Shown here piece after piece: positions 35,915 to 44,472 of a stretch of DNA of 64,000 bases. The position numbers and the translations under genes are program-made. The notes under the pieces are model-generated. The model made no database searches, had not been told where the DNA came from, and worked only from the letters and a program-made list of their open reading frames with translations. The DNA comes from Arthrobacter sp. B1I2 (lineage in GTDB: Bacteria; Actinomycetota; Actinomycetes; Actinomycetales; Micrococcaceae): assembly GCF_030816485.1 (NCBI RefSeq), contig NZ_JAUSYC010000001.1:682001-746000 (forward strand). Direction: 5' to 3'. Positions within the stretch are counted from its first letter, which is position 1; each line of letters begins with the position of its first letter.

Positions 35915-36903
35915 TTGCGGCCTCCCTGGCTGGCGATGCGCTTGGTGACGATGAAATTGAGGAGGGCGATCAGCACGATGATGAGGAAGAGCAGCCACGC
36001 CACTGCGGAGGCCCGGCCGAAGTTCCGCTGGCCCCAGCCCAGCTCCCAGATGTACATGGTCAGCGTCTGCCACTGCCTGTCCGCTCCGCCCAGGCCGGAC
36101 TGGTCGAACACTCGTGGCTCATCGAAAACCTGGAGCCCACCGATAGTTGAGGTGATGACGACGAAGATCACTGTGGGGCGAAGCATGGGCACCGTTACGG
36201 AGAAGAACTGGCGCAGGCGGCCGGCTCCGTCGATCGTTGCCGCCTCGAACACGTCCCTCGGGATCGCCTGCATGGCAGCAAGGAAAATCAGCGCGTTGTA
36301 GCCCGTCCACCGGAAGTTAACCATGGTGGCGATGGCCGCATGGCTTGCCAGCGAATCCGAATGCCAGCGGACCGGGTCAAGGCCCACTGCCTTCAGCATC
36401 TCGTTGATCAGCCCGAACTGGTCTGCAAAAAGGTTGTTGAAGATCAGCCCCACCGCCACGGGCGCGACGACGAACGGCACCAGGACCCCCATCCGCCAAA
36501 ACGTCCTGGCCCTCAGGTTCGCATCCAGAACCGCCGCAATCACCAGTGCGATGGCAACCTGGGGAACCGAGGACAGGATGAAGATGCTGAAGGTGTTGCC
36601 AACAGCATTCCAGAAGTAGGGCTGGGCCACTACGAAGGCATAGTTTTCCAGTCCCGCGAACTTTCCCTGCCCTCCGATGAGGTTCCAGTTATGAAGTGAG
36701 ACCCATGCCGTGTACACAAGCGGGAAGAGACCCGTGATGGCAAAAAGGATGAAGAACGGGGAGATATAGAGATAGGGGGACAGCCTGACATCCCACTTGG
36801 AAGCCCTGTGGGAGAACGCGAGGCGCCGGACGCTCTTTTCCTCATTCATGGCGTGGAGGTTGCGCCCGGCGCTTGGCGGTTTGACCCGGTCGGTGACAGC
36901 CAC
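35911..36903 (-). CDS. cebF: Cellobiose/beta-glucoside ABC permease (CebF-like)
   Basis: 330-residue MalF-type permease. A polar N-terminus precedes a helix at about 45-70, then the EAA-type loop near EAATIDGAGRLRQFFSVT. The GTG start at 36903 lies right behind the binding-protein stop; ATG 36849 is an alternative because no clear ribosome binding site is seen at either. No ATPase gene is in the cluster, in line with the shared MsiK ATPase of actinobacterial CUT1 importers. Confidence 0.84.
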   Translation of the reverse strand: MAVTDRVKPPSAGRNLHAMNEEKSVRRLAFSHRASKWDVRLSPYLYISPFFILFAITGLFPLVYTAWVSLHNWNLIGGQGKFAGLENYAFVVAQPYFWNAVGNTFSIFILSSVPQVAIALVIAAVLDANLRARTFWRMGVLVPFVVAPVAVGLIFNNLFADQFGLINEMLKAVGLDPVRWHSDSLASHAAIATMVNFRWTGYNALIFLAAMQAIPRDVFEAATIDGAGRLRQFFSVTVPMLRPTVIFVVITSTIGGLQVFDEPRVFDQSGLGGADRQWQTLTMYIWELGWGQRNFGRASAVAWLLFLIIVLIALLNFIVTKRIASQGGRK

Positions 36904-36905
36904 GA

Positions 36906-38198
36906 CTAGAGCGACTTCACCGCGGCAACGAACTTATCCCAGGAGGAGGCGGCGTCGTCCGTCTTGTCGACGTCCACCCGGGTGAGGGCCTGCTGCATGG
37001 CATCGTTGATGGCAAAGAACTTGGCGCCCTTGAACGGGGTCACCTCAACAGCCTTGGCACGCTCGGCAAAGATCTCGCCGGTAGGGGCACCATTGAAGAA
37101 TGCGTTGGTCTGGCCAAGCAGTTCGCTGCTGTCCAGGGCCTCCTTCTGGCTGGGGAAGGTGCCCTTTGCGGTGAACGCCTTGATCTGTTGCTCCGGCGCC
37201 GTCAGCCAACCGGCCAGCTTCTTGGCCTCAGCCTGGTGCGCGCCCTGGGTGGGAACGGTCAGGTAGGACCCACCCCAGTTTCCGCCGCCGCCGGGAAAGA
37301 CGTTGGCTACGTCCCAGCCAGTGACTCCTGCCGCATTGCCTTCAATGACACCGAGCATCCAGCCGGGGCAGAGAGTGGTGGCGAAAGCTCCACTCTGGAA
37401 GCCGGCGGCCCAGTCGTCGCTCCACTGCTTGAGGTGGGCGGACAGCCCGTCCTCCGTGGAAGCTTTCAACACCTGGCTGTAGATGTCCTTTACCTTCTGG
37501 TTTTCAGTAGCGATGACGGTGCCGTCCTCGTTCTCGTAAACCTTCTCCAACTGGTTGCTCATGCCTTGGTAGATGGCCCCGGCAGAATCGAACCATGCAG
37601 CGCCCGGAGCGGCCGCCTTGAATTTTCGGCCGGCGTCGAAGTAGCTGTCCCAGGTTCCGCCAAGCATCCTGGCCACCTCAGCGCGGTCGGTGGGCAATCC
37701 CGCCTTCTTGAACAATTCGGCGTTGTAGCAAACGGCTTCGGGCCCGGAGTCCGTGCCGTAACCGAGGAGCTTGCCGTCAGGAGTCGTGGCGGCCTGGGCC
37801 TTCCAGTCCAGCCATCGTCCCTCCACAGCCGGGTCACTGAGGTCGGCAAACTTGTCGGGGTACTGGAGCAGTTCCGGCAGCCAGTCCACCTCGATGCCTT
37901 CGATATCGGACAGTCCAGAGCCGGCAGCCAGGCGTGTGGTGAGGTTGTCCCTCGCCTCGTTGGTGGTGGCAGCCTTTTTGTGCTCAATGGTGACGTTCGG
38001 GTTCAGTTCTTCATACTCATCAAAGAGTTTTTCGTAGCCGAATTCGTTGAAGGTGGCGACAGTAAGGGTGACCGGCTTGGAGCCGGTGGCCTCATTCACA
38101 CCGCCCTTTTCAGGGGCCGCGGATCCGCAGGCCGAAAGCGACATGGCCAGGCAGACGGCGGCAGCCGAAAGCAGGGAAAACTTGCCGGAATTTTTCAC
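36906..38198 (-). CDS. cebE: Cellobiose/beta-glucoside-binding lipoprotein (CebE-like)
   Basis: 430-residue solute-binding protein. A signal peptide with the lipobox SLSAC near residue 24 precedes a linker and the family-1 binding fold. It is the first gene of the operon (cebE-cebF-cebG-bglC-cebR order). Upstream are three CebR-type boxes shared with the divergent secreted beta-helix gene. Ligand assignment to cellobiose-type sugars rests on the operator and gene order, not on ligand residues. Confidence 0.84.
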   Translation of the reverse strand: MKNSGKFSLLSAAAVCLAMSLSACGSAAPEKGGVNEATGSKPVTLTVATFNEFGYEKLFDEYEELNPNVTIEHKKAATTNEARDNLTTRLAAGSGLSDIEGIEVDWLPELLQYPDKFADLSDPAVEGRWLDWKAQAATTPDGKLLGYGTDSGPEAVCYNAELFKKAGLPTDRAEVARMLGGTWDSYFDAGRKFKAAAPGAAWFDSAGAIYQGMSNQLEKVYENEDGTVIATENQKVKDIYSQVLKASTEDGLSAHLKQWSDDWAAGFQSGAFATTLCPGWMLGVIEGNAAGVTGWDVANVFPGGGGNWGGSYLTVPTQGAHQAEAKKLAGWLTAPEQQIKAFTAKGTFPSQKEALDSSELLGQTNAFFNGAPTGEIFAERAKAVEVTPFKGAKFFAINDAMQQALTRVDVDKTDDAASSWDKFVAAVKSL

Positions 38199-38301
38199 AG
38201 GGGAGGACTCCTTTGTCTAAAAGATTTTCCGCACTTCCCCGCAGGATGCGGCCACAGATGCGACAGGTGCCGGGAAGGGAGAGAGCAGACGCACACCCGT
38301 C

Positions 38302-38317
38302 GTGGGAGCGCTTCCAC
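38302..38317. promoter_or_regulatory. CebR-type box 1
   Basis: GTGGGAGCGCTTCCAC differs by one base from the symmetric form. The CebR consensus TGGGAGCGCTCCCA matches 13 of 14. It lies nearest the cebE-like gene. Confidence 0.82.
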
Positions 38318-38354
38318 GCCATGGTGTCGCAGTTCACAAAGCATGTCAAGGAGG

Positions 38355-38370
38355 GTGGGAGCGCTCCCTC
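38355..38370. promoter_or_regulatory. CebR-type box 2
   Basis: GTGGGAGCGCTCCCTC matches the CebR consensus at 13 of 14 positions. It lies centrally in the divergent region, 53 bases from box 1. Confidence 0.82.
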
Positions 38371-38411
38371 AAACCCTTGCCGCCGTAAAAGCGCGATGTT
38401 ACGCTTCCCCG

Positions 38412-38427
38412 ACGGGAGCGCTCCCAC
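38412..38427. promoter_or_regulatory. CebR-type box 3
   Basis: ACGGGAGCGCTCCCAC contains CGGGAGCGCTCCCA, 13 of 14 to consensus. It lies 57 bases past box 2 and about 65 bases before the secreted protein's start. The near-regular spacing fits cooperative binding or looping. Confidence 0.82.
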
Positions 38428-38492
38428 CACCCTATGGGTGCTTACACGAGAGGGCCCCGTTCAAACCCGCCGCACCAATGACAGGACCAGCA

Positions 38493-40424
38493 ATGCCGCT
38501 AGCCCAACGCCCTGACACGTCGCAACCCGCCCCGGCATCGCGCCGGCACCACTCCAGCCTTTTTGCCACCAGCACCGCCCTTCTCATCGGACTTCTCGCC
38601 GCCAGTGGCAACGCTTCAGCCCATGCTTCACCGTCAGTACTGCCGCAGGGATCACCACAGCAGGTCCAAGCTTCACCAGCGGGGCCACTACGGGCGGCCC
38701 AGCATCCATTCGGACCCAATGTCTACGTTTTCGATCCGAGCATGCCAGTGGCGCAAATCCAAGCCACGGTGGACTCCATTGCGGCGCAGCAGGTGGACGA
38801 CGAGATGGGGACCAAGCGCTACTCACTGCTGTTCAAGCCCGGCACTTATGGCACCCCGGAGGAGCCGCTGATTGTCCAGGTGGGCTACTCAACGGAGGTT
38901 GCGGGGCTGGGTGCTGCACCTACCGATGTCACCATCAACGGTCATGTTGACGTTTACAACCGTTGCCTGACCGCGGACAACTGTATCGCGCTGAACAACT
39001 TCTGGCGTTCGCTGTCCAATCTCACCATCAACGTCACGGGACTTGAAGGCTGCCGCAGCTCAGCGAATTTCTGGGCAGCTTCACAGGCCTCCCCCATGCG
39101 CCGGGTCAACATCGCCGGCGGCAACCTCTCCCTGATGGACTACTGCACCGCCGGACCGCAGTACGCCAGTGGGGGTTTTATTGCGGATTCAAAGGCTGGT
39201 GCGGTCATAAACGGCTCCCAGCAGCAATACCTGGTGCGTGACAGCAGCATAGGAAGCTGGTCCAACGGAGTCTGGAACCAGGTGTTCTCGGGCGTGGGCG
39301 GGGCACCTGCGGATTCCTTCCCCAACCCGCCGTACACCACGCTGACCAGCACCCCGATAAGCCGCGAGAAGCCATACCTGACTTTGGATTCAGCTGGCCA
39401 GTACAGCGTGTTCGTGCCTGCCGTCCGTCAGGACTCCGCCGGGACCACCTGGGAAAACGGTCCCACGGAGGGCCGCAGCATCCCCTTGGCCGACTTTTAT
39501 GTCGCAACCCCCAAAGATTCGGTCCAGACCATCAACTCCCAGCTGGCCAGGGGAAAGAACCTGATCCTCACCCCGGGGGTTTACGACGTTGACCGGAGCA
39601 TCGAGGTCAAGCGCGCAGGAACCGTGGTTCTTGGGCTGGGCATGGCAACACTCACCGCTGTCAATGGAGCAGTTCCCCTGACGGTCGCAGACGTACCCGG
39701 TGTCGATATCGCCGCCGTTACCGTTGATGCCGGCGAGGTAAATTCACCGGCCCTGATGCGGATCGGCAAGGCCGCCGAGGGTGCGGGAGGCGGGTCGGCC
39801 AACTCGCCCGTGCACAGCGACCCCGCGAACCCCACCACACTCCACGACGTGTTCTTCCGGATCGGCGGCCCGCACGTCGGCAAAGCCTCGGTCAGCCTGG
39901 AGGTCAACAGCGACAATGTCCTGCTGGACCACATCTGGGCCTGGCGGGCAGACCACGGGAACGGCGTCGGCTGGACAACCAACACGGGCAGGAACGGCGT
40001 CATCATCAACGGTGACAACGTCACCGCGACGGGCCTGTTCGTGGAGCATTACCAGCAGTACAACGTCATCTGGAACGGCGAAGGCGGCAAGACGGTCTTC
40101 TTCCAGAATGAACTGCCCTACGATGCGCCCAACCAGGCAGCCTGGCAGCACGACGGGGTCCTCGGCTGGGCAGGCTACAAGGTCTCGGATTCCGTCAAGG
40201 CCCACGAACTGTGGGGCGGTGGCAGCTACGTGTACAACAACGTGGACCCCACCATCCACGCTACCCGGGGCTTCGAGGTGCCCGTAACGCCCGGAGTGAA
40301 GCTTCATAGCCTTTTGACAGTGAATCTTGGCGCGGGGACGCTGGATCACGTTGTTAACGACACAGGCGCACCGGTTTCGACCGATGCCGTCGGGGTTCCC
40401 AGCTACGTAGCCGACTTCGGCTAA
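38493..40424 (+). CDS. Secreted right-handed beta-helix protein, GH55/pectate-lyase-like fold
   Basis: 643 residues. An N-terminal stretch of about 45 residues with a hydrophobic core (ATSTALLIGLLAASGNASA) looks like a signal peptide, so it is probably secreted. The body starts FGPNVYVFDPSMP and has the repeated strand pattern of a two-part beta-helix, e.g. DVTINGHVDV, NLTINVTGLEG, GVIINGDNVTATGL, as in GH55 exo-beta-1,3-glucanase-like proteins. Databases sometimes label this family adenylyl cyclase, which the sequence does not support. It faces the ceb-like operon across three CebR boxes, so it is probably a beta-glucan-active enzyme. ATG 38493 follows AGGA; ATG 38478 is possible. Confidence 0.78.
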   Translation: MPLAQRPDTSQPAPASRRHHSSLFATSTALLIGLLAASGNASAHASPSVLPQGSPQQVQASPAGPLRAAQHPFGPNVYVFDPSMPVAQIQATVDSIAAQQVDDEMGTKRYSLLFKPGTYGTPEEPLIVQVGYSTEVAGLGAAPTDVTINGHVDVYNRCLTADNCIALNNFWRSLSNLTINVTGLEGCRSSANFWAASQASPMRRVNIAGGNLSLMDYCTAGPQYASGGFIADSKAGAVINGSQQQYLVRDSSIGSWSNGVWNQVFSGVGGAPADSFPNPPYTTLTSTPISREKPYLTLDSAGQYSVFVPAVRQDSAGTTWENGPTEGRSIPLADFYVATPKDSVQTINSQLARGKNLILTPGVYDVDRSIEVKRAGTVVLGLGMATLTAVNGAVPLTVADVPGVDIAAVTVDAGEVNSPALMRIGKAAEGAGGGSANSPVHSDPANPTTLHDVFFRIGGPHVGKASVSLEVNSDNVLLDHIWAWRADHGNGVGWTTNTGRNGVIINGDNVTATGLFVEHYQQYNVIWNGEGGKTVFFQNELPYDAPNQAAWQHDGVLGWAGYKVSDSVKAHELWGGGSYVYNNVDPTIHATRGFEVPVTPGVKLHSLLTVNLGAGTLDHVVNDTGAPVSTDAVGVPSYVADFG

Positions 40425-40455
40425 AGAGGCCAAGGAGCCAGTCAGGACCGGCGGA

Positions 40456-40491
40456 GGGCGCGGTGCAGGCAGTCAAGCCGGCACCGCGCCC
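40456..40491. terminator. Convergent-gene terminator hairpin
   Basis: GGGCGCGGTGC (40456-40466) pairs with GCACCGCGCCC (40481-40491), 11 perfect bp, and a short inner GGC/GCC stem extends it. It ends three bases before the nickel permease stop and serves both directions. Confidence 0.75.
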
Positions 40492-40493
40492 GA

Positions 40494-41534
40494 CTATTGG
40501 TGCCGGGACCGCCTCAACTTCAGCACCGCCGCGGCCCAGGCGGCCAGCAGGACACCCACGAGCAGCAGGCCGGCGTCGCCCAGGTCGATGGATCCCAGCC
40601 ACGCAGTCAGCGGGTCTTGGAGGGCAAACGCCGCGTGGGCGAAACCGCCCAGCGTGACCACCGCAATGAACAGCGCCGACACCGCGGAAATGCCGGTGAC
40701 CAGCGCGTTGAAGCCAAGCTTCCGCTGGGGATCGTCCAGCGCTGAGCGGTACATCCGCATCATGGCCATCCCGTTCACCGAGTCGCACAGGGTCATCGCG
40801 GCAGCGAAGGCAAGCGGCAGCGCGAGCAAGGCGAAGGGCGGCACCCCGGCCAGCGAGGCCGCCGTCGTCATCATCAGCAGCCCGATGGTAGTGGCGGTAT
40901 CGAACCCCAGGCCAAACAGGAAGCCGATCACGTAGATGTTCCGTGGCCGGCGCACCCGGGACAGCGGCCGCCCGAGGAGCCGTACCACCATGCCCTGCGG
41001 CTCCAGGTCCCGGGGGTTGATGGCGGCGCCGGTCCGCGCCCTGCGGTACGCTTTGGCCGAACACGCGAACGCGGAGCCGTTGAACAAACCCATGGTCAGC
41101 AGGAACAGCCCGGACACGCCGCTGCCGATCAGCCCCAGGACCACGCTTCCGGCCGTCCCCTCCTGCATCAGCCCGCCCACCATGGACGCGCCGGCGATCA
41201 CCAGCACGCCGGCCAGGGTCACCACCGAACTGTGGCCCAGGCTGAAGGCGAAGCCCACGCTCACAGGGTCCTGCCGCTGCGCCACGAACTTCCGCGTGGA
41301 GTTGTCGATGGCAGCCAGGTGGTCCCAGTCGTAGCTGTGCTTCACGCCCGCCAGGTAAGCGGTGAGGACCAGTCCCCCGGACAGTGCCTGCGAACGGTCA
41401 GCGCCGGTGTTCCCGGCAAACAGAAGTACGACGGCGGCAGCATGGAGCGCGGCCACCGCACCAAAGGTGAACAGCGCCCGGATCCGAAGCGGCAGTGCGT
41501 CCCGTTCCCGGTAGAGGGCGGCGATGCTGGTCAT
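40494..41534 (-). CDS. NiCoT nickel/cobalt permease
   Basis: 346-residue membrane protein with about eight helices. The family metal signature HX4DH appears as KHSYDWDHLAAIDN, and the other signatures appear as FSLGHSSVV and LGFDTATTIGLL. It brings in Ni2+ for urease. Its ATG overlaps the ureD stop (TGATG), so it is the last gene of the urease operon. Nickel rather than cobalt is inferred from this linkage. Confidence 0.9.
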   Translation of the reverse strand: MTSIAALYRERDALPLRIRALFTFGAVAALHAAAVVLLFAGNTGADRSQALSGGLVLTAYLAGVKHSYDWDHLAAIDNSTRKFVAQRQDPVSVGFAFSLGHSSVVTLAGVLVIAGASMVGGLMQEGTAGSVVLGLIGSGVSGLFLLTMGLFNGSAFACSAKAYRRARTGAAINPRDLEPQGMVVRLLGRPLSRVRRPRNIYVIGFLFGLGFDTATTIGLLMMTTAASLAGVPPFALLALPLAFAAAMTLCDSVNGMAMMRMYRSALDDPQRKLGFNALVTGISAVSALFIAVVTLGGFAHAAFALQDPLTAWLGSIDLGDAGLLLVGVLLAAWAAAVLKLRRSRHQ

Positions 41535-42364
41535 CAGTGCTTCCTCAGGTCCAATGGCTCTTGGCCGTACCAGCGGTGGCGGAGCAAATCGGTACAGGAT
41601 CGAAGCAGTCGGTTCAGTTCGTCGGTGCTGTTGGAGAGGCTCCGCAGCACCAGCCCCGTGGTCCCTGCTACGGTGCGGGTCAGCGAGATACCGGTCAGGG
41701 CTTCCCGGCCGGCGGTGAGCAGGTGCAGTTCGTCGGCGAGCGCCTGATCCACGCGGGCGTCCACCACCACCAGCGACCCCAGGTGGCTGTAGCCCTCCAT
41801 GAAGCCGAGCCCGGTGATGTCATGCAGCGGCGGCCGGATCAGCAGGTTGTCCAACGCCAGCAGCTCCGTCCCTTGGCCGGTTTCAACATGGACCTCGTTG
41901 CGCAGCCGGACTTCTTCGTAGCGGAAGGCCGCTCCGTCCGGGGACCAGCCGGGTGTCACCACTTCCGCCATGACAAGGCTCGACGACGGGCGCAGGGTCA
42001 CGCAGGTCCGTTGCCGGTAGCTGGCCTCCCGGTAGGCGATGAGCTGGTCCGGCATGAGTTCCAGCCGCGCCCCCTCCCCCAGCCGGACATTCATCCGCTG
42101 CTCGGCAAACGACCCGGGAGTCCGGTAAACCTTCGTAGCGGACTGAGTGGTCAACAGCAGCGAGGCGCAGTCCCCCACTTCCACATCAATGACAAAGAGA
42201 TCAGCCCCAAGATAAGCCCCGCCTGGATTCACAACGACATAACAAACCTGCCCGGACTCATCCAGATAATGAGGTCGCAACACCCGAAGAGCGCCCTCGT
42301 GGAACTGGCGCGAGGCAACCGACTGGCCGCCACGAATACCGACGCCCAGCTCAAGCCGCCCCAT
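41534..42364 (-). CDS. ureD: Urease accessory protein UreD
   Basis: 276 residues from ATG 42364 (GRLELGVGIRGG), the usual UreD beginning. Core family segments are LLTTQSATKVYRT and LRPSSSLVMAEV. UreD forms the UreDFG complex that delivers nickel to the urease active site. In-frame starts further upstream (42505 or 42550) would translate through the dyad repeat at 42398-42458 and add Arg/Gly-rich residues with no family match, so I rejected them. Confidence 0.85.
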   Translation of the reverse strand: MGRLELGVGIRGGQSVASRQFHEGALRVLRPHYLDESGQVCYVVVNPGGAYLGADLFVIDVEVGDCASLLLTTQSATKVYRTPGSFAEQRMNVRLGEGARLELMPDQLIAYREASYRQRTCVTLRPSSSLVMAEVVTPGWSPDGAAFRYEEVRLRNEVHVETGQGTELLALDNLLIRPPLHDITGLGFMEGYSHLGSLVVVDARVDQALADELHLLTAGREALTGISLTRTVAGTTGLVLRSLSNSTDELNRLLRSCTDLLRHRWYGQEPLDLRKH

Positions 42365-42397
42365 TGGTGCCTGTCCGTGGCTGGGTCCGGCGGCTTC

Positions 42398-42458
42398 GCC
42401 GGATTTGGGGCCGTGCCCGCTCCGCGGTGCCCGCCACGCCGCGGCCCCAAAATCCGGC
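42398..42458. repeat. GC-rich dyad repeat, copy A (ureG-ureD gap)
   Basis: Outer arms 42398-42413 and 42442-42458 form a hairpin with one bulged T. The 42-base core 42407-42448 is 41/42 identical to the reverse complement of the core at 43867-43908. It fills most of the gap between ureG and ureD. The look is that of a REP-like intergenic repeat. Confidence 0.8.
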
Positions 42459-42507
42459 CTCGCCGCCTCAACGAGTACGTCACCTTTGCGCAGGTCCATA
42501 GCCATGT

Positions 42508-43125
42508 CTATTGCGCCAAGTCGAGCATTAAGACGTCGTGCCGGATCCAATCAATGACCTTGTCCAGGCCCTCGTCAGTTTTCAGGTTAGTGAAACAAAA
42601 AGGCCTATCCCCTCTAAAGTCCTTCGAATCTTTCTCCATTACACTCAAATCGGCACCCACGTGGGGGGCGAGGTCGGTTTTGTTGATGATGAAGAGGTCG
42701 GACTTGATCATGCCCTGGCCGGCTTTGCGGGGGATTTTCTCGCCTTGGGCAACGTCGATGATGTAAATGGAGAAGTCCACGAGTTCGGGACTGAAGGTGG
42801 CGGAGAGGTTGTCGCCGCCGGATTCGACGAAGATGACCTGCAGGTCGGGGTGCCGGGCTTTGAGTTCCTCAATGGCGGCGGTGTTCATGGAGGTGTCTTC
42901 GCGGATGGCGGTATGGGGGCAGCCGCCGGTTTCGACGCCGATGATCCGGTCCACGGGCAGGATGCCGTTGGCGGCAAGGATTTTGGCGTCCTCGATGGTG
43001 TAGATGTCGTTGGTGATGGCAGCCATGGAGATCTCACCGCTCATGTGCCGGGTGAGCCGCTCCACGAGCTGGGTTTTGCCGGCGCCGACGGGGCCGCCGA
43101 TGCCGATCTTGATGGGTTCGCTCAT
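42508..43125 (-). CDS. ureG: Urease accessory GTPase UreG
   Basis: 205 residues. P-loop GGPVGAGKT, the family's DIYTxED segment ([13 protein letters not shown]), the metal-site C-P-H in [10 protein letters not shown], the [13 protein letters not shown] motif and NKTDLAP are all present. It is a SIMIBI GTPase that drives nickel insertion into UreC together with UreD and UreF. The ATG follows a GAGGAAAC site. It stands between ureF and ureD in the usual order. Confidence 0.96.
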   Translation of the reverse strand: MSEPIKIGIGGPVGAGKTQLVERLTRHMSGEISMAAITNDIYTIEDAKILAANGILPVDRIIGVETGGCPHTAIREDTSMNTAAIEELKARHPDLQVIFVESGGDNLSATFSPELVDFSIYIIDVAQGEKIPRKAGQGMIKSDLFIINKTDLAPHVGADLSVMEKDSKDFRGDRPFCFTNLKTDEGLDKVIDWIRHDVLMLDLAQ

Positions 43126-43152
43126 TGTTTCCTCCTTGAATTCAAAGCACAG

Positions 43153-43821
43153 CTAGCTCATGAACATCCGGGCGCGTTGGCGCTCGTGCCGCATTTGCGA
43201 AATTTCCAGTCCGGGGCTGACGGCGCCCAAGTCGTCCGGCGTGAGGCGGGCGATGCTGTCGATGGCGGCAGCGACGTCGTCGTGCGCTTTCCTGAGCACC
43301 CGCTGCCCGGCGTTTTGGCCGAGCGGGACGGCGCGGACGGCGTTCTGCGTCAGCGAGGTGACAGCTGCGAAGAGGTAGGCGGCGAGCGCTTCCTGCAGCG
43401 GCACCCCAAGGGAACGGGCGACGACGGCGAACGCCAACGGCTGGTGCCCGGCGGCAAGGCCTGCACCCACCAGGTCCCGGTACAGTGCCAGCGCAGCCGA
43501 AGGAAACACCTCCCCACCAATTTCGAGCAACCGAAGCCCCATCTTGCAACTGGCCTCCCGAACCTGCCGGGGCAACAGCGAAGCCGTAAGCAGCGAGTCC
43601 AGTTCCCCAAGATCAACCCCCTCAAAGAGAAGGCGAATGGCCAATCCATCAGAGTAAGTAAGCTGCTGCCCCACAAAAGCAGAGAGCCACACTCCGAATG
43701 ACTCCTCATCAAAAACGAGCCCGGCGTCGACATAAGTCTCAAACCCAAGCGAGTGCGCAAAAGCCCCAGTAGGAAGCGCAGAGTCGGTGAGCTGTTGAAG
43801 TGCAAGCTGATACCCACTCAC
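43153..43821 (-). CDS. ureF: Urease accessory protein UreF
   Basis: About 222 residues, all-helical, with the family region LALQQLTDSALPTGAFAHSLGFE near the N-terminus and the C-terminal MRHERQRARMF. I placed the start at GTG 43821 (SGYQLAL). The frame stays open upstream to 43902, but only into the dyad repeat. Another frame with a good-looking ATG at 43985 overlaps ureE and stops exactly at this point, so the original start may have been disturbed by the repeat. UreF acts with UreD and UreG in nickel delivery. Confidence 0.85.
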   Translation of the reverse strand: MSGYQLALQQLTDSALPTGAFAHSLGFETYVDAGLVFDEESFGVWLSAFVGQQLTYSDGLAIRLLFEGVDLGELDSLLTASLLPRQVREASCKMGLRLLEIGGEVFPSAALALYRDLVGAGLAAGHQPLAFAVVARSLGVPLQEALAAYLFAAVTSLTQNAVRAVPLGQNAGQRVLRKAHDDVAAAIDSIARLTPDDLGAVSPGLEISQMRHERQRARMFMS

Positions 43822-43854
43822 TGAAGGCGCACCCAAGGTGAGGAACCCAAGCGA

Positions 43855-43920
43855 CGCGAGGGATATGGGGCCGCGGCGTGGCGGGCACCGCGAAGCGGGC
43901 ACGGCCCCATATCCCTCGCG
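43855..43920. repeat. GC-rich dyad repeat, copy B (ureE-ureF gap)
   Basis: A perfect 19-bp hairpin is formed by 43855-43873 and 43902-43920. The core 43867-43908 matches copy A in inverted orientation at 41 of 42 bases. The flanks differ, so the two copies are separate insertions rather than one duplicated segment. It lies just upstream of the ureF coding start. Confidence 0.85.
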
Positions 43921-43965
43921 GCGTCCCTAGCCCGCACCTCAATGGAAGCGTGCAGCGCATTAACC

Positions 43966-44445
43966 TCAGTGCGAGTGCTCAGCATGGCGGAAAGGTACAG
44001 GCATGACGCGTTCCTGGCGGGTGTAGGGCACTGAGTTGTGGCGGAGGTAGTCCTCGACGGTGTGGTCGTAGGCGCACACCATGACGTCGGCCCCGTACTC
44101 GGACGAAGCATCGAAGAACTGGGCCTGGAGGTGCCGGTTGCCGAGGGAGTGGGCCACGACGCCCATTTCGGGGATGCTCCGGGGCGCGATCACGAGCACG
44201 TCGGTGGGCAGGACTGACACCACGATCATGTTGGACTCTTCCACGTGGAGGATGTCGCCGTCGCGGAGGTCCCCGGACCCGGCCGGGAGGCGGATGCCGA
44301 TCTCCTTGCCGTGGTCTGTGGTGGCGCGCTGGATGCGTTTGACCAGCTGGGCGCTGGGGAGAACCACTTTTTCCCGGTGGAGGCCGGCGTAGGTTTCGGG
44401 GTCCGGCAGGTCGTTCAGGTTGCCGAGGATTTTTTCGATGATCAC
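43966..44445 (-). CDS. ureE: Urease accessory metallochaperone UreE
   Basis: 159 residues. An N-terminal beta domain is followed by the metal-binding domain, including GNRHLQAQFFD and a histidine-bearing C-terminal end (RHAEHSH) that can bind nickel. UreE collects Ni2+ and hands it to UreG. It follows ureC after 27 bases in the operon. Confidence 0.93.
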   Translation of the reverse strand: MIIEKILGNLNDLPDPETYAGLHREKVVLPSAQLVKRIQRATTDHGKEIGIRLPAGSGDLRDGDILHVEESNMIVVSVLPTDVLVIAPRSIPEMGVVAHSLGNRHLQAQFFDASSEYGADVMVCAYDHTVEDYLRHNSVPYTRQERVMPVPFRHAEHSH

Positions 44446-44472
44446 GTAGTTCTCCGAAAGTTGGATGGAGGT

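Noticed and set aside
37188..38492. Upstream extension of the secreted beta-helix protein frame
   Set aside because: It runs antisense through the binding-protein gene and across the CebR boxes; the signal peptide begins only after 38493.
38493..40424. Label adenylyl cyclase for the beta-helix protein
   Set aside because: The name appears for relatives in databases, but no cyclase domain or catalytic metal aspartates are visible; the pattern is a secreted beta-helix.
42365..42550. Longer UreD starts at 42505 or 42550
   Set aside because: They would translate the dyad repeat; residues there match no UreD and the canonical start is at 42364.
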